DNA of 64,000 nucleotides. Source: Geobacter sp. AOG2 (GTDB lineage Bacteria; Desulfobacterota; Desulfuromonadia; Geobacterales; Pseudopelobacteraceae). The notes under the pieces were generated by a model. That model worked only from the letters and a program-made list of their open reading frames with translations. It was not told the DNA's origin and did no database searches. A program made the translations under genes and the position numbers. The stretch lies in contig NZ_BLJA01000001.1 of NCBI RefSeq assembly GCF_019972295.1, positions 590,049-654,048 of the forward strand. The letters are read 5' to 3'. Position 1 is the first letter of the stretch. Every line of letters starts with the position of its first letter. This document shows positions 52,479 to 60,106 of the stretch, piece after piece.

Positions 52479-53063
52479 ATGGAAAAGAACCGACTGGAAG
52501 CCTTTAGCGATGGCGTGATCGCCATCATCATCACCATCATGGTCCTGGAGATGAAGGTGCCCCACGGCTCCGAACTCTCCGCCCTTTTGCCGGTCCTGCC
52601 GGTATTCCTCAGCTATCTCCTCAGCTTCGTCTACATCGGCATCTACTGGAACAACCACCACCACATGCTGCACACGGTCCGCCGCGTGACCGGCGGCATC
52701 CTCTGGGCCAACCTGCATCTGCTCTTCTGGCTCTCCCTGTTCCCCTTCGCCACCGGCTGGATCGGCACCAACCATTTCACTTCCGCTCCCCTGGCGCTCT
52801 ACGGGGCGGTGCTGCTTCTGGCGTCCATTGCCTACTTTATCCTGCAACAGACGATCATCGCCAGCCAGGGACCGGATTCGATCCTGAAAAAGGCCGTGGG
52901 CCGGGACGTGAAGGGGAAGGTGTCCCCCATCCTTTATGCCGCCGCCATCCCGGCGTCGTTCTACGAACCCCGGATCGCCAACGCCATCTACGTGTTCGTG
53001 GCGTTGATGTGGCTGGTGCCGGACCGGCGTATCGAGCGGGCATTGCGGGCAGCGGCCCCCTAG
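52479..53063 (+). CDS. DUF1211/TMEM175-like membrane protein
   Basis: A 194-residue membrane protein with about six hydrophobic segments. The first carries EAFSDGVIAIIITIMVLE, the FSDG motif that lines the pore in the TMEM175 potassium-channel family, and YWNNHHHMLH lies after the second helix pair. Ion conduction is inferred. Repeat copy G starts two bases after the stop. Confidence 0.87.
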   Translation: MEKNRLEAFSDGVIAIIITIMVLEMKVPHGSELSALLPVLPVFLSYLLSFVYIGIYWNNHHHMLHTVRRVTGGILWANLHLLFWLSLFPFATGWIGTNHFTSAPLALYGAVLLLASIAYFILQQTIIASQGPDSILKKAVGRDVKGKVSPILYAAAIPASFYEPRIANAIYVFVALMWLVPDRRIERALRAAAP

Positions 53064-53064
53064 G

Positions 53065-53202
53065 AGGTTGTTGAAAAACAGCCATCTCGCCGCCGTCCTC
53101 GAAAGCCCTTTCGTGCGGCGTAGCGCTGCTACGCCTCCTCAGAGCTTTCTGCGGGTGCGACGATCTGACTATTTTTGAACAACCTGCGTTTTTTAACAGC
53201 CT
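53065..53202 (-). repeat. Stop-associated element, copy G (reverse)
   Basis: Reverse copy, one base after the TAG of the DUF1211 gene. Its outer right end (GTTTTTTAACAGCCT) is well preserved. Confidence 0.9.
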
Positions 53203-53336
53203 GCTAGGGGCAATCGGATAGGGGCGGGGTCCTGTCCTGGCCGGCACTTTTTTAAGCGAGTGGCTGCGGATTTCCGTTGTGGGCCGAGCTGGCCTGGGGT
53301 AGAACAGGGTGGAGATCAACGGCAAGGCGGTTACAC

Positions 53337-53717
53337 ATGAGTTGTCCATTCTGTGCTGCGGAGATACCTGGGGCCGTCCTGGCCAACGACCATGCAGTGG
53401 CCGTGTACGACGGCTTTCCGGTGACCCCCGGCCATAGCCTGATCATCCCGAGGCGGCACATGGCCTCGTTCTTCGAGGCGAGCAGGGAGGAACGGTCGGC
53501 GCTGCTCGACCTGCTGGAGGAGATGCGCGCACTCCTGCAAAGGGAACATAACCCCGACGGCTTCAACATCGGCATCAACGACGGCGCCGCCGCCGGACAG
53601 ACGGTCATGCACCTGCATATCCACCTGATCCCGCGCTATGCGGGGGACACCGGCGACCCGCGCGGCGGGGTGCGCTGGATCATGCCCGAGAAGGCGCCGT
53701 ACTGGAAGAGACGGTGA
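53337..53717 (+). CDS. HIT-family nucleotide hydrolase, Hint/Fhit type
   Basis: The 126-residue protein starts CPFCAAEIPGAVLAND and has the histidine triad HLHIHLIPR (His92, 94, 96), GHSLIIPRRH and the ITDGGAAGQTV-like FNIGINDGAAAGQTV. Family members split nucleoside phosphoramidates or dinucleotides. Not closely similar to the second HIT gene at 54061. Confidence 0.92.
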   Translation: MSCPFCAAEIPGAVLANDHAVAVYDGFPVTPGHSLIIPRRHMASFFEASREERSALLDLLEEMRALLQREHNPDGFNIGINDGAAAGQTVMHLHIHLIPRYAGDTGDPRGGVRWIMPEKAPYWKRR

Positions 53718-53807
53718 GAGGGTTGGAGCGGCGGGAAGAATACTTTGCAGCGGTGCGGGCAGGAATGGACAGGGACTATCAGTCGATGAAACGGTTGTTT
53801 GCAGGTG

Positions 53808-54002
53808 TTATCGAGAGGTCTTTCGAGACTTCGTAGGAACCTCGTCGTTCTTGGCTTTATCGACAAAACGTCCGCTCGTTGCGTCGCGTTTTACCCAAAT
53901 CCCCTCGATAGCGGACGAGGAGGCTACATTGCGCGCCAAGGCACTATCGCGCGTGGCGCGGTCTTTCAGGTAGGGATTGGTGTCAAGCAGTGACTTTTTC
54001 AT
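53808..54002 (-). CDS. Small protein with SSSAIEGI motif
   Basis: A 64-residue Lys/Arg/Ser-rich protein beginning MKKSLLDTNPYLKD, with NVASSSAIEGIWVKRD in the middle. The motif fits the [S/T]xxxE[G/N] signature of Fic-inhibitory helices, but no Fic protein is near. GAGG lies 11 bases before the ATG. It may be an orphan antitoxin-like gene; function unknown. Confidence 0.5.
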   Translation of the reverse strand: MKKSLLDTNPYLKDRATRDSALARNVASSSAIEGIWVKRDATSGRFVDKAKNDEVPTKSRKTSR

Positions 54003-54060
54003 AGTGTTACTATACCTCAAATCAAACTGAAATGTGAGCAAAAAGGGACAGCGAGCCACC

Positions 54061-54405
54061 ATGACCGCACCAATCTGCGACTTCTATTGCGACAAGATCC
54101 TGAAAGGCCTCATCGACGTGCCGGTGTGCTTCGAGAACGAGCACGTCTTTGCCTTCCACCACACCAACCCGATCTGGGAGAACCATGTGGTGCTGCTCCC
54201 CAAACGCCACGTGGAATCCCTCATCACCCTGGAGGAGGCGGACAACGACCTGCTCCTGGAACTTATGCGCACGGCCACGATGATCGCCCGCGACTTCATG
54301 GAGCGCTTCGGGGCCTGCCGGGTGTACACCAACCTGGGGGAGTACCAGTCCTCCAAGCACCTGCACTGGCACATCGGCTGCGGCGCCCAGTTGCGCCCCT
54401 ATTGA
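54061..54405 (+). CDS. HIT-domain protein, second type
   Basis: A 114-residue HIT protein with ENHVVLLPKRHVESL and the triad HLHWHIG (His100, 102, 104). It lacks the Zn-binding CxxC start of the first HIT gene. ATG 54061 is chosen, though a GTG at 54034 is open in frame. Fragments related to its 5' part lie at 52356 and 55442. Confidence 0.9.
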   Translation: MTAPICDFYCDKILKGLIDVPVCFENEHVFAFHHTNPIWENHVVLLPKRHVESLITLEEADNDLLLELMRTATMIARDFMERFGACRVYTNLGEYQSSKHLHWHIGCGAQLRPY

Positions 54406-54480
54406 CAAGTCGGGCCGAGTGCTGGAGAATTGTGAACATGGCGATTGCGAGTCTCGTTCCTCTTTTTGAATATTTATATC

Positions 54481-54509
54481 TTGGTAGTCTGGAAAACTGG
54501 TTATATAGT
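54481..54509 (+). promoter_or_regulatory. Candidate promoter of the zeta-type module
   Basis: TTGGTA (54481-54486), 17 bases, TATAGT (54504-54509), in an AT-rich stretch 57 bases before the antitoxin ATG. Confidence 0.5.
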
Positions 54510-54565
54510 GAATTCATGGCTCGAAGCCATCCCCCGACCTCTTTACTCCGGACAGGAGAAGGCAC

Positions 54566-54745
54566 ATGAAAAAGGATGCTACGGAAAAAACGCTCTCCGC
54601 TCTTTCGAAAAAGGTGGGTCAGTCGGTACGCTCCGAGGCCAAATCGGTCAAAAAGTCGTTGCTAGCCAGTTTTCGCAAGGAAATGTCCCATGCCAAGACG
54701 GATGCCAGAACCATTGTCGGCCGAAAATCCACCGGAAAAGCCTAA
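54566..54745 (+). CDS. Putative antitoxin of the zeta-type module
   Basis: A 59-residue Lys/Ser-rich helical protein (MKKDATEKTLSALSKKVG, KSVKKSLLASFRKEM) with no recognised family. GGAGAAGG precedes the ATG. It overlaps the start of the toxin gene by 56 bases, the tight coupling expected of an antitoxin. It does not resemble the classical epsilon antitoxin. Confidence 0.65.
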   Translation: MKKDATEKTLSALSKKVGQSVRSEAKSVKKSLLASFRKEMSHAKTDARTIVGRKSTGKA

Positions 54746-55373
54746 GCTCCTGGTGATCGCCGGGCCGAACGGCTCCGGGAAAACCACCTTTACCAAACAG
54801 TTGCTGGGGCATCACTGGTCGGACGATTGCGTGTTCATCAATCCGGATATCATTGCCGAACGGGAATTCGGAGGATGGAACGACCAAGCGTCGATACTGA
54901 AGGCTGCCGACCGTGCCGCCGAACTGCGTGAGGAGTGTCTGCGCACAAGGACAAGTATGGTGGTGGAAACCGTTCTTTCGATGGAAGATAAGGTCGATTT
55001 TTTGCGGCGCGCCCAGGAGAATGGTTTTTTTGTGCGCGTCTTTTTCATTGGCACGGATACGCCGGAGATCAACGCAGCCAGGGTTACCCGCCGGATGATC
55101 GAAGGGGGGCACGAAGTACCCATTAACAAGATCCTTGCGAGATATTTCAGATCCATGCGCCTTTGTGTTTCGGCGGGTCTTATCTCAGACCGGTTGTACG
55201 TCCATGACAACTCTTTTGACGGCGAAAATCCGGTACTGCTGTTCAGAAAGCATGATGGAGAGTTCTACAAAACGTATCCGGGCCTGAATAAACACTGGTG
55301 GGCCGAGGAGATTTTCCGGGAGCTGCGGAAACTCAAAAAACTGGAGACGGTTTCAAGTGCCAGCGATAATTGA
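54690..55373 (+). CDS. Zeta-toxin-like kinase
   Basis: A 227-residue P-loop protein: Walker A GPNGSGKTT at 25-33, FINPDIIAEREFGG, TSMVVETVLSMEDKVDFL, and the Arg-rich VTRRMIEGGHEVP lid. Zeta toxins phosphorylate UDP-N-acetylglucosamine and poison wall synthesis; chromosomal relatives of this size are common. ATG 54690 has AAGGAA seven bases upstream; ATG 54702 is possible. Confidence 0.85.
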   Translation: MPRRMPEPLSAENPPEKPKLLVIAGPNGSGKTTFTKQLLGHHWSDDCVFINPDIIAEREFGGWNDQASILKAADRAAELREECLRTRTSMVVETVLSMEDKVDFLRRAQENGFFVRVFFIGTDTPEINAARVTRRMIEGGHEVPINKILARYFRSMRLCVSAGLISDRLYVHDNSFDGENPVLLFRKHDGEFYKTYPGLNKHWWAEEIFRELRKLKKLETVSSASDN

Positions 55374-55441
55374 ACCGTCTGTTAAAGTTACAAACGGCTA
55401 AACCCCACCTGTAATCTCTATTACGCCAAGGTTTTCAGCAT

Positions 55442-55484
55442 GTGCCGGTGTGTTTCGTGAACGAGAGCAGGTTCTTGTCCTTCG
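55442..55484 (+). pseudogene. Short fragment resembling the HIT gene
   Basis: GTGCCGGTGTGTTTCG, then GAACGAG and, with small gaps, CTTGTCCTTCG, parallels 54118-54155 of the HIT gene at 54061 (GTGCCGGTGTGCTTCGAGAA onwards). The match covers roughly 40 bases and is not open as a HIT frame. Confidence 0.55.
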
Positions 55485-55533
55485 CCGTATCGATTTTACC
55501 CTCATGCCGGGCTAAACCGGTCAGGAGTGAACC

Positions 55534-55869
55534 ATGACGCCATTCTCCTATTTCCCCACCCCGGATTTCGCCGCCAAGCTGGCCAAGATCGAGAAACACG
55601 ACCCGCCGGGGCACAGCCGCATCCTGGGCGTGATCGACCGCATCCTCCACAACCCCGGCGACGCCGACGGCTGGATGCACGGCGACCACCACGGCCGCCT
55701 CAAGAAGTACGTGGGCCGCAACGACTACCGCCTCATCTACAACTGGTGCGAGGTCTGCCGCAAACAGGCCAAGACCCTGGAAGAGAAGTGCGGTTTCTGC
55801 CGCGAGGTGGGGGACAACAGCGTGATCTTCTTTACGGTTTACCACAAGAACGAGGCGAGCCGGGTGTAA
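55534..55869 (+). CDS. RelE/ParE-like protein with zinc-knuckle insertion
   Basis: The 111-residue protein has a RelE-superfamily outline: N-terminal helices (IEKHDPPGHSRILGVIDRIL), HGRLKKYVGRNDYRLIYNW, and the last strand VIFFTVYHKNEASRV. Between the strands a segment with Cys72, Cys75, Cys86 and Cys89 (CEVC, CGFC) could bind zinc. That insertion is unusual. No antitoxin-like gene is coupled; a CPXCG protein gene follows after six bases. It may be a toxin, or an RNA-binding relative of one. Confidence 0.7.
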   Translation: MTPFSYFPTPDFAAKLAKIEKHDPPGHSRILGVIDRILHNPGDADGWMHGDHHGRLKKYVGRNDYRLIYNWCEVCRKQAKTLEEKCGFCREVGDNSVIFFTVYHKNEASRV

Positions 55870-55875
55870 GCAACC

Positions 55876-56091
55876 ATGCCGAGACGCCACCCGCCACGGG
55901 AAGAACCGCTTGAGACCCGCAGGCACGTATTCACCTGCCCCCACTGCGGCGAACGCATCTCCGCGGTGCTGGACCTGTCGGCCGGCTACCAGCGCTACAT
56001 CGAGGACTGCGAGGTCTGCTGCAACCCCATCGAGATCACCTGTCAGGCGGAAGAGGGGGCGATCATCGCCTTCCAGGCCGGGATTCCGTGA
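55876..56091 (+). CDS. CPXCG-type small cysteine-rich protein
   Basis: A 71-residue protein with CPHCGER near 20-26 and CEVCCNP near 46-52, the paired knuckles of the CPXCG family, of unknown role. The first 14 residues are Arg/Glu-rich. It lies six bases downstream of the RelE-like gene and is probably cotranscribed. Confidence 0.8.
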   Translation: MPRRHPPREEPLETRRHVFTCPHCGERISAVLDLSAGYQRYIEDCEVCCNPIEITCQAEEGAIIAFQAGIP

Positions 56092-56129
56092 GTAAGGGAA
56101 ACGGCCGCTTGCCAAGGATGATGTTATGG

Positions 56130-56150
56130 TGTATATCTTAGCCATATACA
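56130..56150. promoter_or_regulatory. Operator candidate of brnTA
   Basis: TGTATA and TATACA form an inverted repeat with a nine-base gap, ten bases before the brnT ATG. BrnA-type repressors bind such sites over the promoter. Confidence 0.5.
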
Positions 56151-56160
56151 GGGAACAGTA

Positions 56161-56454
56161 ATGGTGCCATGGGAAACGATAACCGGCTTTAACTGGGACA
56201 AGGGCAACGAACAGAAAAATTCCAAGCACGGCGTTACGCCTGCCGAAGCGGAGCACGTGTTTCTGAATGAGCCGCTGGTTGTTCTCGATGATCCGAAACA
56301 TAGCGATATCGAGCAACGTTTTCACGCCTTGGGTCACACAAATGAGGGCCGGTTACTGCATATTACTTTTACCATTCGCGTCAACAAAATTCGGGTTATC
56401 TCCGCCCGGGACATGCACCGAAAGGAGCGAACCGTTTATGAGCAAGAAACTTAA
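56161..56454 (+). CDS. brnT: BrnT-family ribonuclease toxin
   Basis: The 97-residue toxin shows FNWDKGNEQKNSKHGVTPAEAE, FLNEPLVVLDD, and LHITFTIRVNKIRVISARDMHRKER, the RelE-like BrnT fold with its conserved His, Arg and Glu. It cleaves RNA when free. The stop overlaps the antitoxin gene by 17 bases. Confidence 0.92.
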   Translation: MVPWETITGFNWDKGNEQKNSKHGVTPAEAEHVFLNEPLVVLDDPKHSDIEQRFHALGHTNEGRLLHITFTIRVNKIRVISARDMHRKERTVYEQET

Positions 56455-56719
56455 AGAGATACCAAGATTTGCCAACGAGGATGAAGAACGGGAGTTCTGG
56501 CTGACCCACGACACGACCGATTATGTCGATTGGTCGAAAGCCCAAAAAGTCACCTTCCCGAATCTGAAACCGACAACTCAATCCATCTCCCTGCGGCTGC
56601 CGCTCTGGATGCTGGATTCCATCAAAACAACCGCTAATCGCCAGGATGTACCCTATCAATCGCTCATCAAGGTCTGGTTGAACGAAAAGCTGGAAGAGGC
56701 GCACCACGGGGCCAAGTAA
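56438..56719 (+). CDS. brnA: BrnA-type antitoxin
   Basis: A 93-residue antitoxin: N-terminal toxin-binding part (FANEDEEREFWLTHDTTDY) and a C-terminal RHH/CopG part (SISLRLPLWMLDSIKTTANRQDV, YQSLIKVWLNEKL). AAAGGAG lies ten bases before ATG 56438. Confidence 0.9.
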   Translation: MSKKLKEIPRFANEDEEREFWLTHDTTDYVDWSKAQKVTFPNLKPTTQSISLRLPLWMLDSIKTTANRQDVPYQSLIKVWLNEKLEEAHHGAK

Positions 56720-56800
56720 ACTTGTCTTGCTGGCGACCCGCCTGTCCAGCGACTGACCACCTCTACCCTACGAGATCCTGCACCGAACACCCTTGACCCC

Positions 56801-57472
56801 ATGGACCGCTCCTCGCGCAATCGCCTGACGGAAAAACTCCTGCCCCAATTTGCCGGGACCACCCTGTTCGACGCCGTGGGTCGGGCGGTCTGCGCCGCGG
56901 GCTGTCTGCCGCGCAAGGAGCTGTATGAGGCGTGGGAGGTGGCCCGCCGGGTGCGCCGCCGTTTCCGGGGCGGGCGGGTCGTGGACCTGGCCTGCGGCCA
57001 CGGGCTGTTGGCCCAGCTTCTGCTGCTTCTGGACGATACCTCTTCCCTGGCCCTGGCCGTGGACCGGCGGATACCCAAAAGCGCCGCGACCCTGGCGGCG
57101 GCCATGGACGCGGCCTGGCCGCGCCTGGCGGGGCGGACCCGGTTTGTGGAGGCGGACCTGGAGGGGGTGGAACTGCACCGGGACGATGTGGTGGTGTCGG
57201 CCCACGCCTGCGGCGGGTTGACGGATCTGGTGCTGGAGCGGGCCGTGGCGGCGAGGGCTCGGGTGGCGGTGCTCCCCTGTTGCCACGACCTGAAGGGGGG
57301 CGACCTGGGGGGGCTGGAGGGGTGGCTGGACGGGCCGCTGGCCATGGACGCGGCGCGGGTGGCCCGGCTGCGCTCCTGTGGCTACCGGGCGATCACCCAA
57401 CGGATACCGGGGGATATCACCCCCAAGAACCGGCTGCTGTTGGCGGAACCGGAAGAGGGGAGCGGACCATGA
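56801..57472 (+). CDS. Class I SAM methyltransferase (PF13679-like)
   Basis: A 223-residue protein with VVDLACGHGLLAQLLLL (SAM motif I) near 60-76, VSAHACGGLTDLVLE and LPCCHD, features of the GSTCD-like methyltransferase group. Substrate unknown. Its stop overlaps the yheU-like start (ATGA). Confidence 0.82.
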   Translation: MDRSSRNRLTEKLLPQFAGTTLFDAVGRAVCAAGCLPRKELYEAWEVARRVRRRFRGGRVVDLACGHGLLAQLLLLLDDTSSLALAVDRRIPKSAATLAAAMDAAWPRLAGRTRFVEADLEGVELHRDDVVVSAHACGGLTDLVLERAVAARARVAVLPCCHDLKGGDLGGLEGWLDGPLAMDAARVARLRSCGYRAITQRIPGDITPKNRLLLAEPEEGSGP

Positions 57473-57717
57473 CGTCGCCGCAACGGACCGATTATCACGA
57501 GGAGGGGGTGGAAGTCCCCTATGAGCAGATCAATCCCGATACCCTGCGCAATCTGGTCGGCGAGTTCGTGACCAGGGAGTGGGAGGAGTCGGGGGAGGTC
57601 AGCTATACCCTGGACCAGAAGATCGAGCAGGTGCTGCGGCAACTGCGCGAAGGGAAGGCGAAGGTGGTCTTCGACGCCGCGTCGGAGAGTTGCAACATCG
57701 TGCCGTGCCGCTCTTGA
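57469..57717 (+). CDS. YheU-family protein
   Basis: An 82-residue protein matching YheU/UPF0270: VPYEQINPDTLRNLVGEFV, SYTLDQKIEQVLRQL, and the C-terminal SCNIVP. Function unknown. Translationally coupled to the methyltransferase gene. Confidence 0.88.
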   Translation: MTSPQRTDYHEEGVEVPYEQINPDTLRNLVGEFVTREWEESGEVSYTLDQKIEQVLRQLREGKAKVVFDAASESCNIVPCRS

Positions 57718-57829
57718 CAGCGGAGGTCTTCCCGTGGTTCACTACGGCATGATATCCGCCACGAGACAATACCGTTCCGCCCTGCCTCCCGTGCTGCGCC
57801 GCGCCGCCCTGCCGGGCGGGGAGTGACCC

Positions 57830-58222
57830 ATGCTCCTGCGCCTCTTCCTGGTTTTCACCATCGTCCCGATCGTCGAAGTCTGGCTGTTGATCAAGATCGG
57901 CCGGGTCATCGGCGCGCTCCCCACCGTGGGGGTCCTGCTGGCCATCTCCCTGGCCGGGGCCTGGCTGGCCCGGTCCCAGGGCTTCCGGGTCATCGTCGCC
58001 ATCCGGGACGAACTGGCCATGGGGCGCATGCCGGGGGCCCAGATCCTGGACGGCGCCATTATCCTGGCAGGGGGGATTCTCCTGTTGACCCCCGGTTTTT
58101 TTACCGATTTCGTCGGCCTGTTCTTCCTCATCCCCGCCACCCGCATGCTTTTGAAGCGCTGGCTGGGGATTTGGCTGGAACGGCGGCTGCGCCAGGGGAG
58201 TTTTGTGGTCCGCCGCTTCTGA
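57830..58222 (+). CDS. FxsA-family membrane protein
   Basis: A 130-residue protein with four hydrophobic segments and the conserved VPIVEVWLLIKIG, GAWLARSQG and LLTPGFFTDFVGL of FxsA, a cytoplasmic-membrane protein named for suppressing phage exclusion when overproduced. Confidence 0.92.
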   Translation: MLLRLFLVFTIVPIVEVWLLIKIGRVIGALPTVGVLLAISLAGAWLARSQGFRVIVAIRDELAMGRMPGAQILDGAIILAGGILLLTPGFFTDFVGLFFLIPATRMLLKRWLGIWLERRLRQGSFVVRRF

Positions 58223-58266
58223 AATATTCCGCAGGAACACTACCAATGCATGAAAAAGGAGATCCC

Positions 58267-58794
58267 GTGAACGATATGATCGAGCTGTTGAGGAAACGCC
58301 GGAGCATCCGCGCCTTTACCCCGGAGCCGGTGGCGCCGGAAACCGTGGACCTGCTGGTGGAGGCGCTGCTCCGGTCGCCGTCGTCCCGTGGCAAGAATCC
58401 GTGGGAGTTCGTGGTGGTGGACGACCGGGAACTGCTGGAGCAGCTCTCCCGCTCCAAGGAGCACGGCTCCCAATTCATCAAAAAGGCGCCGCTGGCCATC
58501 GTGGTCTGCGCCGACAGCACCCAGTCGGACGTGTGGGTGGAGGATTGCTCCATCGCGGCCATCATCGTGCAGATGACGGCCCTCTCCCTGGGGCTGGGAA
58601 GCTGCTGGGCCCAAATACGCAAGCGCACCCACGACGCCGGCCGCTCGGCGGAGGAGTATATCCGCGAGATCCTGGGGCTGCCGGAGCATATGGCGGTGGA
58701 GTGCATCGTCGGCATCGGACATCCGGCGGAGGAGAAAAAACCGGTCCCGGCCGGGGCGCTGCACTACGACAAGGTGAAGCGCAACCGGTATTAA
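58267..58794 (+). CDS. Nitroreductase-family flavoprotein
   Basis: The 175-residue FMN protein begins MIELLRKRRSIRAFTPEPV, has SPSSRGKNPWEFVVV and CSIAAIIVQMTALSLGLGSCW, and ends with GIGHPAEEKKPVP. GTG 58267 has AAGGAG six bases upstream and is preferred to ATG 58246. Substrate unknown. The third repeat family starts two bases after its stop. Confidence 0.93.
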   Translation: MNDMIELLRKRRSIRAFTPEPVAPETVDLLVEALLRSPSSRGKNPWEFVVVDDRELLEQLSRSKEHGSQFIKKAPLAIVVCADSTQSDVWVEDCSIAAIIVQMTALSLGLGSCWAQIRKRTHDAGRSAEEYIREILGLPEHMAVECIVGIGHPAEEKKPVPAGALHYDKVKRNRY

Positions 58795-58795
58795 G

Positions 58796-58958
58796 CAGTG
58801 TCACGTGCGGTTAGTTCGCACTCGTCATTCCGGCTCTTTTGACCGCTGCCGTCGTTACGGCTCCTTGATGTAGGCCGTGCTACACCTGCGTCGCCGCGCC
58901 TTGGCACCGGCCAAAATAGCGCGGAATTACTTCCCGCAGCTAACCGCACGGGACACTG
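58796..58958. repeat. 163-bp element with 19-bp terminal inverted repeats
   Basis: CAGTGTCACGTGCGGTTAG at the left and CTAACCGCACGGGACACTG at the right are reverse complements with one mismatch. It fills the space between the nitroreductase stop and the ribosome-binding site of the next gene. No coding capacity; distinct from the other two families. Confidence 0.88.
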
Positions 58959-58971
58959 GAAGGTGGAACCC

Positions 58972-59388
58972 ATGAAGAGTCATCGCAAGGAGTTGTGGTT
59001 CGAGACGCACAAGCGCCGTGAGTTGCGGAATATTACCGGCGATGTTGCGGAGTGCCTCCGGGCGAGCGGCATCCGCGAGGGGCTTGTGCTCTGCAACGCC
59101 ATGCACATCACCGCCAGCGTGTTCATCAACGACGACGAGTCCGGTCTGCACCAGGATTTCGAGGAGTGGCTGGAGGGGCTGGCGCCGGAAAAGCCGTACT
59201 CCCGCTATCGTCACAACGGTTACGAGGACAACGCCGACGCCCACCTCAAACGGACCATCATGGGGCGGGAGGTGGTGGTTGCTGTTACGGACGGGAAACT
59301 TGATTTGGGGCCGTGGGAACAGATCTTTTACGGCGAGTTCGACGGCATGCGGAAAAAACGGGTGCTGGTGAAGATCATCGGGGAGTAA
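58972..59388 (+). CDS. YjbQ/UPF0047-family protein
   Basis: A 138-residue protein with [45 protein letters not shown] and [11 protein letters not shown], the signature of YjbQ, reported to have weak thiamine-phosphate synthase activity. AGGTGG lies before ATG 58972. Confidence 0.94.
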   Translation: MKSHRKELWFETHKRRELRNITGDVAECLRASGIREGLVLCNAMHITASVFINDDESGLHQDFEEWLEGLAPEKPYSRYRHNGYEDNADAHLKRTIMGREVVVAVTDGKLDLGPWEQIFYGEFDGMRKKRVLVKIIGE

Positions 59389-59458
59389 GCGTAACCCCAC
59401 CGTGAGAAGACCGTAACATCCACCGTAATAAAAACCGTAACATCCTCAGGAGGGGAAT

Positions 59459-59965
59459 ATGCCCCTGGCCAACGAGCTGAAGCACTACCGCTGCTACGAA
59501 ATCTTCTCCCAATCCACCGGCGTGGAGATCCGCGAGGCATCCAAGGTCCACGAAGAGAACGGCCAGGTCGCGGAGCGCGCCGGCCGGGTGCAACTGCGCT
59601 TCTTCAAGCTGACCCCGAAGACCAAACCGGACGACGTGACCCAGATCCGCTTCATCTGCGAACCTGACGAGGCCTTTGGCCTGGCGCTGATGATCGGCCA
59701 GGTGGCAGCCTCATCGGCCCCGTGCAAGGAAAAGCTCGCCCCCCACAAGTTTGCGGGCGGCGAGCAGGGGGCGGAGACGGTGACCACCCTTTCCGTGGAA
59801 AAGTGGGAGCGGGGCGGCAAGAGCGGCTATGCCCTCACCGTGGGCCGCGGCAAGGATTTCATCAGCGTGCCGGTCCCCTTGGGCAAGTTCCTCTTCGCCG
59901 GGGAGTTCCTCAAGTCCCTGGCCGTGGAGCAGTGCTGGGTGGAGCGGCCGGAGAAGAAGCACTAA
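59459..59965 (+). CDS. Conserved-looking hypothetical protein
   Basis: A 168-residue soluble protein that I do not recognise. AGGAGG stands directly upstream of the ATG. It is rich in Glu, Lys and Val with alternating strand-like segments (RAGRVQLRFFKLTP, GYALTVGRG) and two lone Cys; no catalytic motif, signal peptide or membrane span is visible. Repeat copy H starts two bases after its stop. Confidence 0.8.
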   Translation: MPLANELKHYRCYEIFSQSTGVEIREASKVHEENGQVAERAGRVQLRFFKLTPKTKPDDVTQIRFICEPDEAFGLALMIGQVAASSAPCKEKLAPHKFAGGEQGAETVTTLSVEKWERGGKSGYALTVGRGKDFISVPVPLGKFLFAGEFLKSLAVEQCWVERPEKKH

Positions 59966-59966
59966 C

Positions 59967-60102
59967 AGGTTGTTGAAAAACAGCCATCTAGCGCCGTCCT
60001 CGAAAGCTTCCTTGTGCAGCGTAGCGCTGCTACGCCTCCGCGGGGCTTCCTGCGGGTGCGACGATCTGACTATTTTTGAACAACCTGAGTTTTCAGAGAC
60101 CT
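59967..60102 (-). repeat. Stop-associated element, copy H (reverse)
   Basis: Reverse copy one base after the TAA of the hypothetical gene. Its far end stops four bases before the GTG of the next gene, so it also forms that gene's translation leader. Confidence 0.9.
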
Positions 60103-60106
60103 ACTA

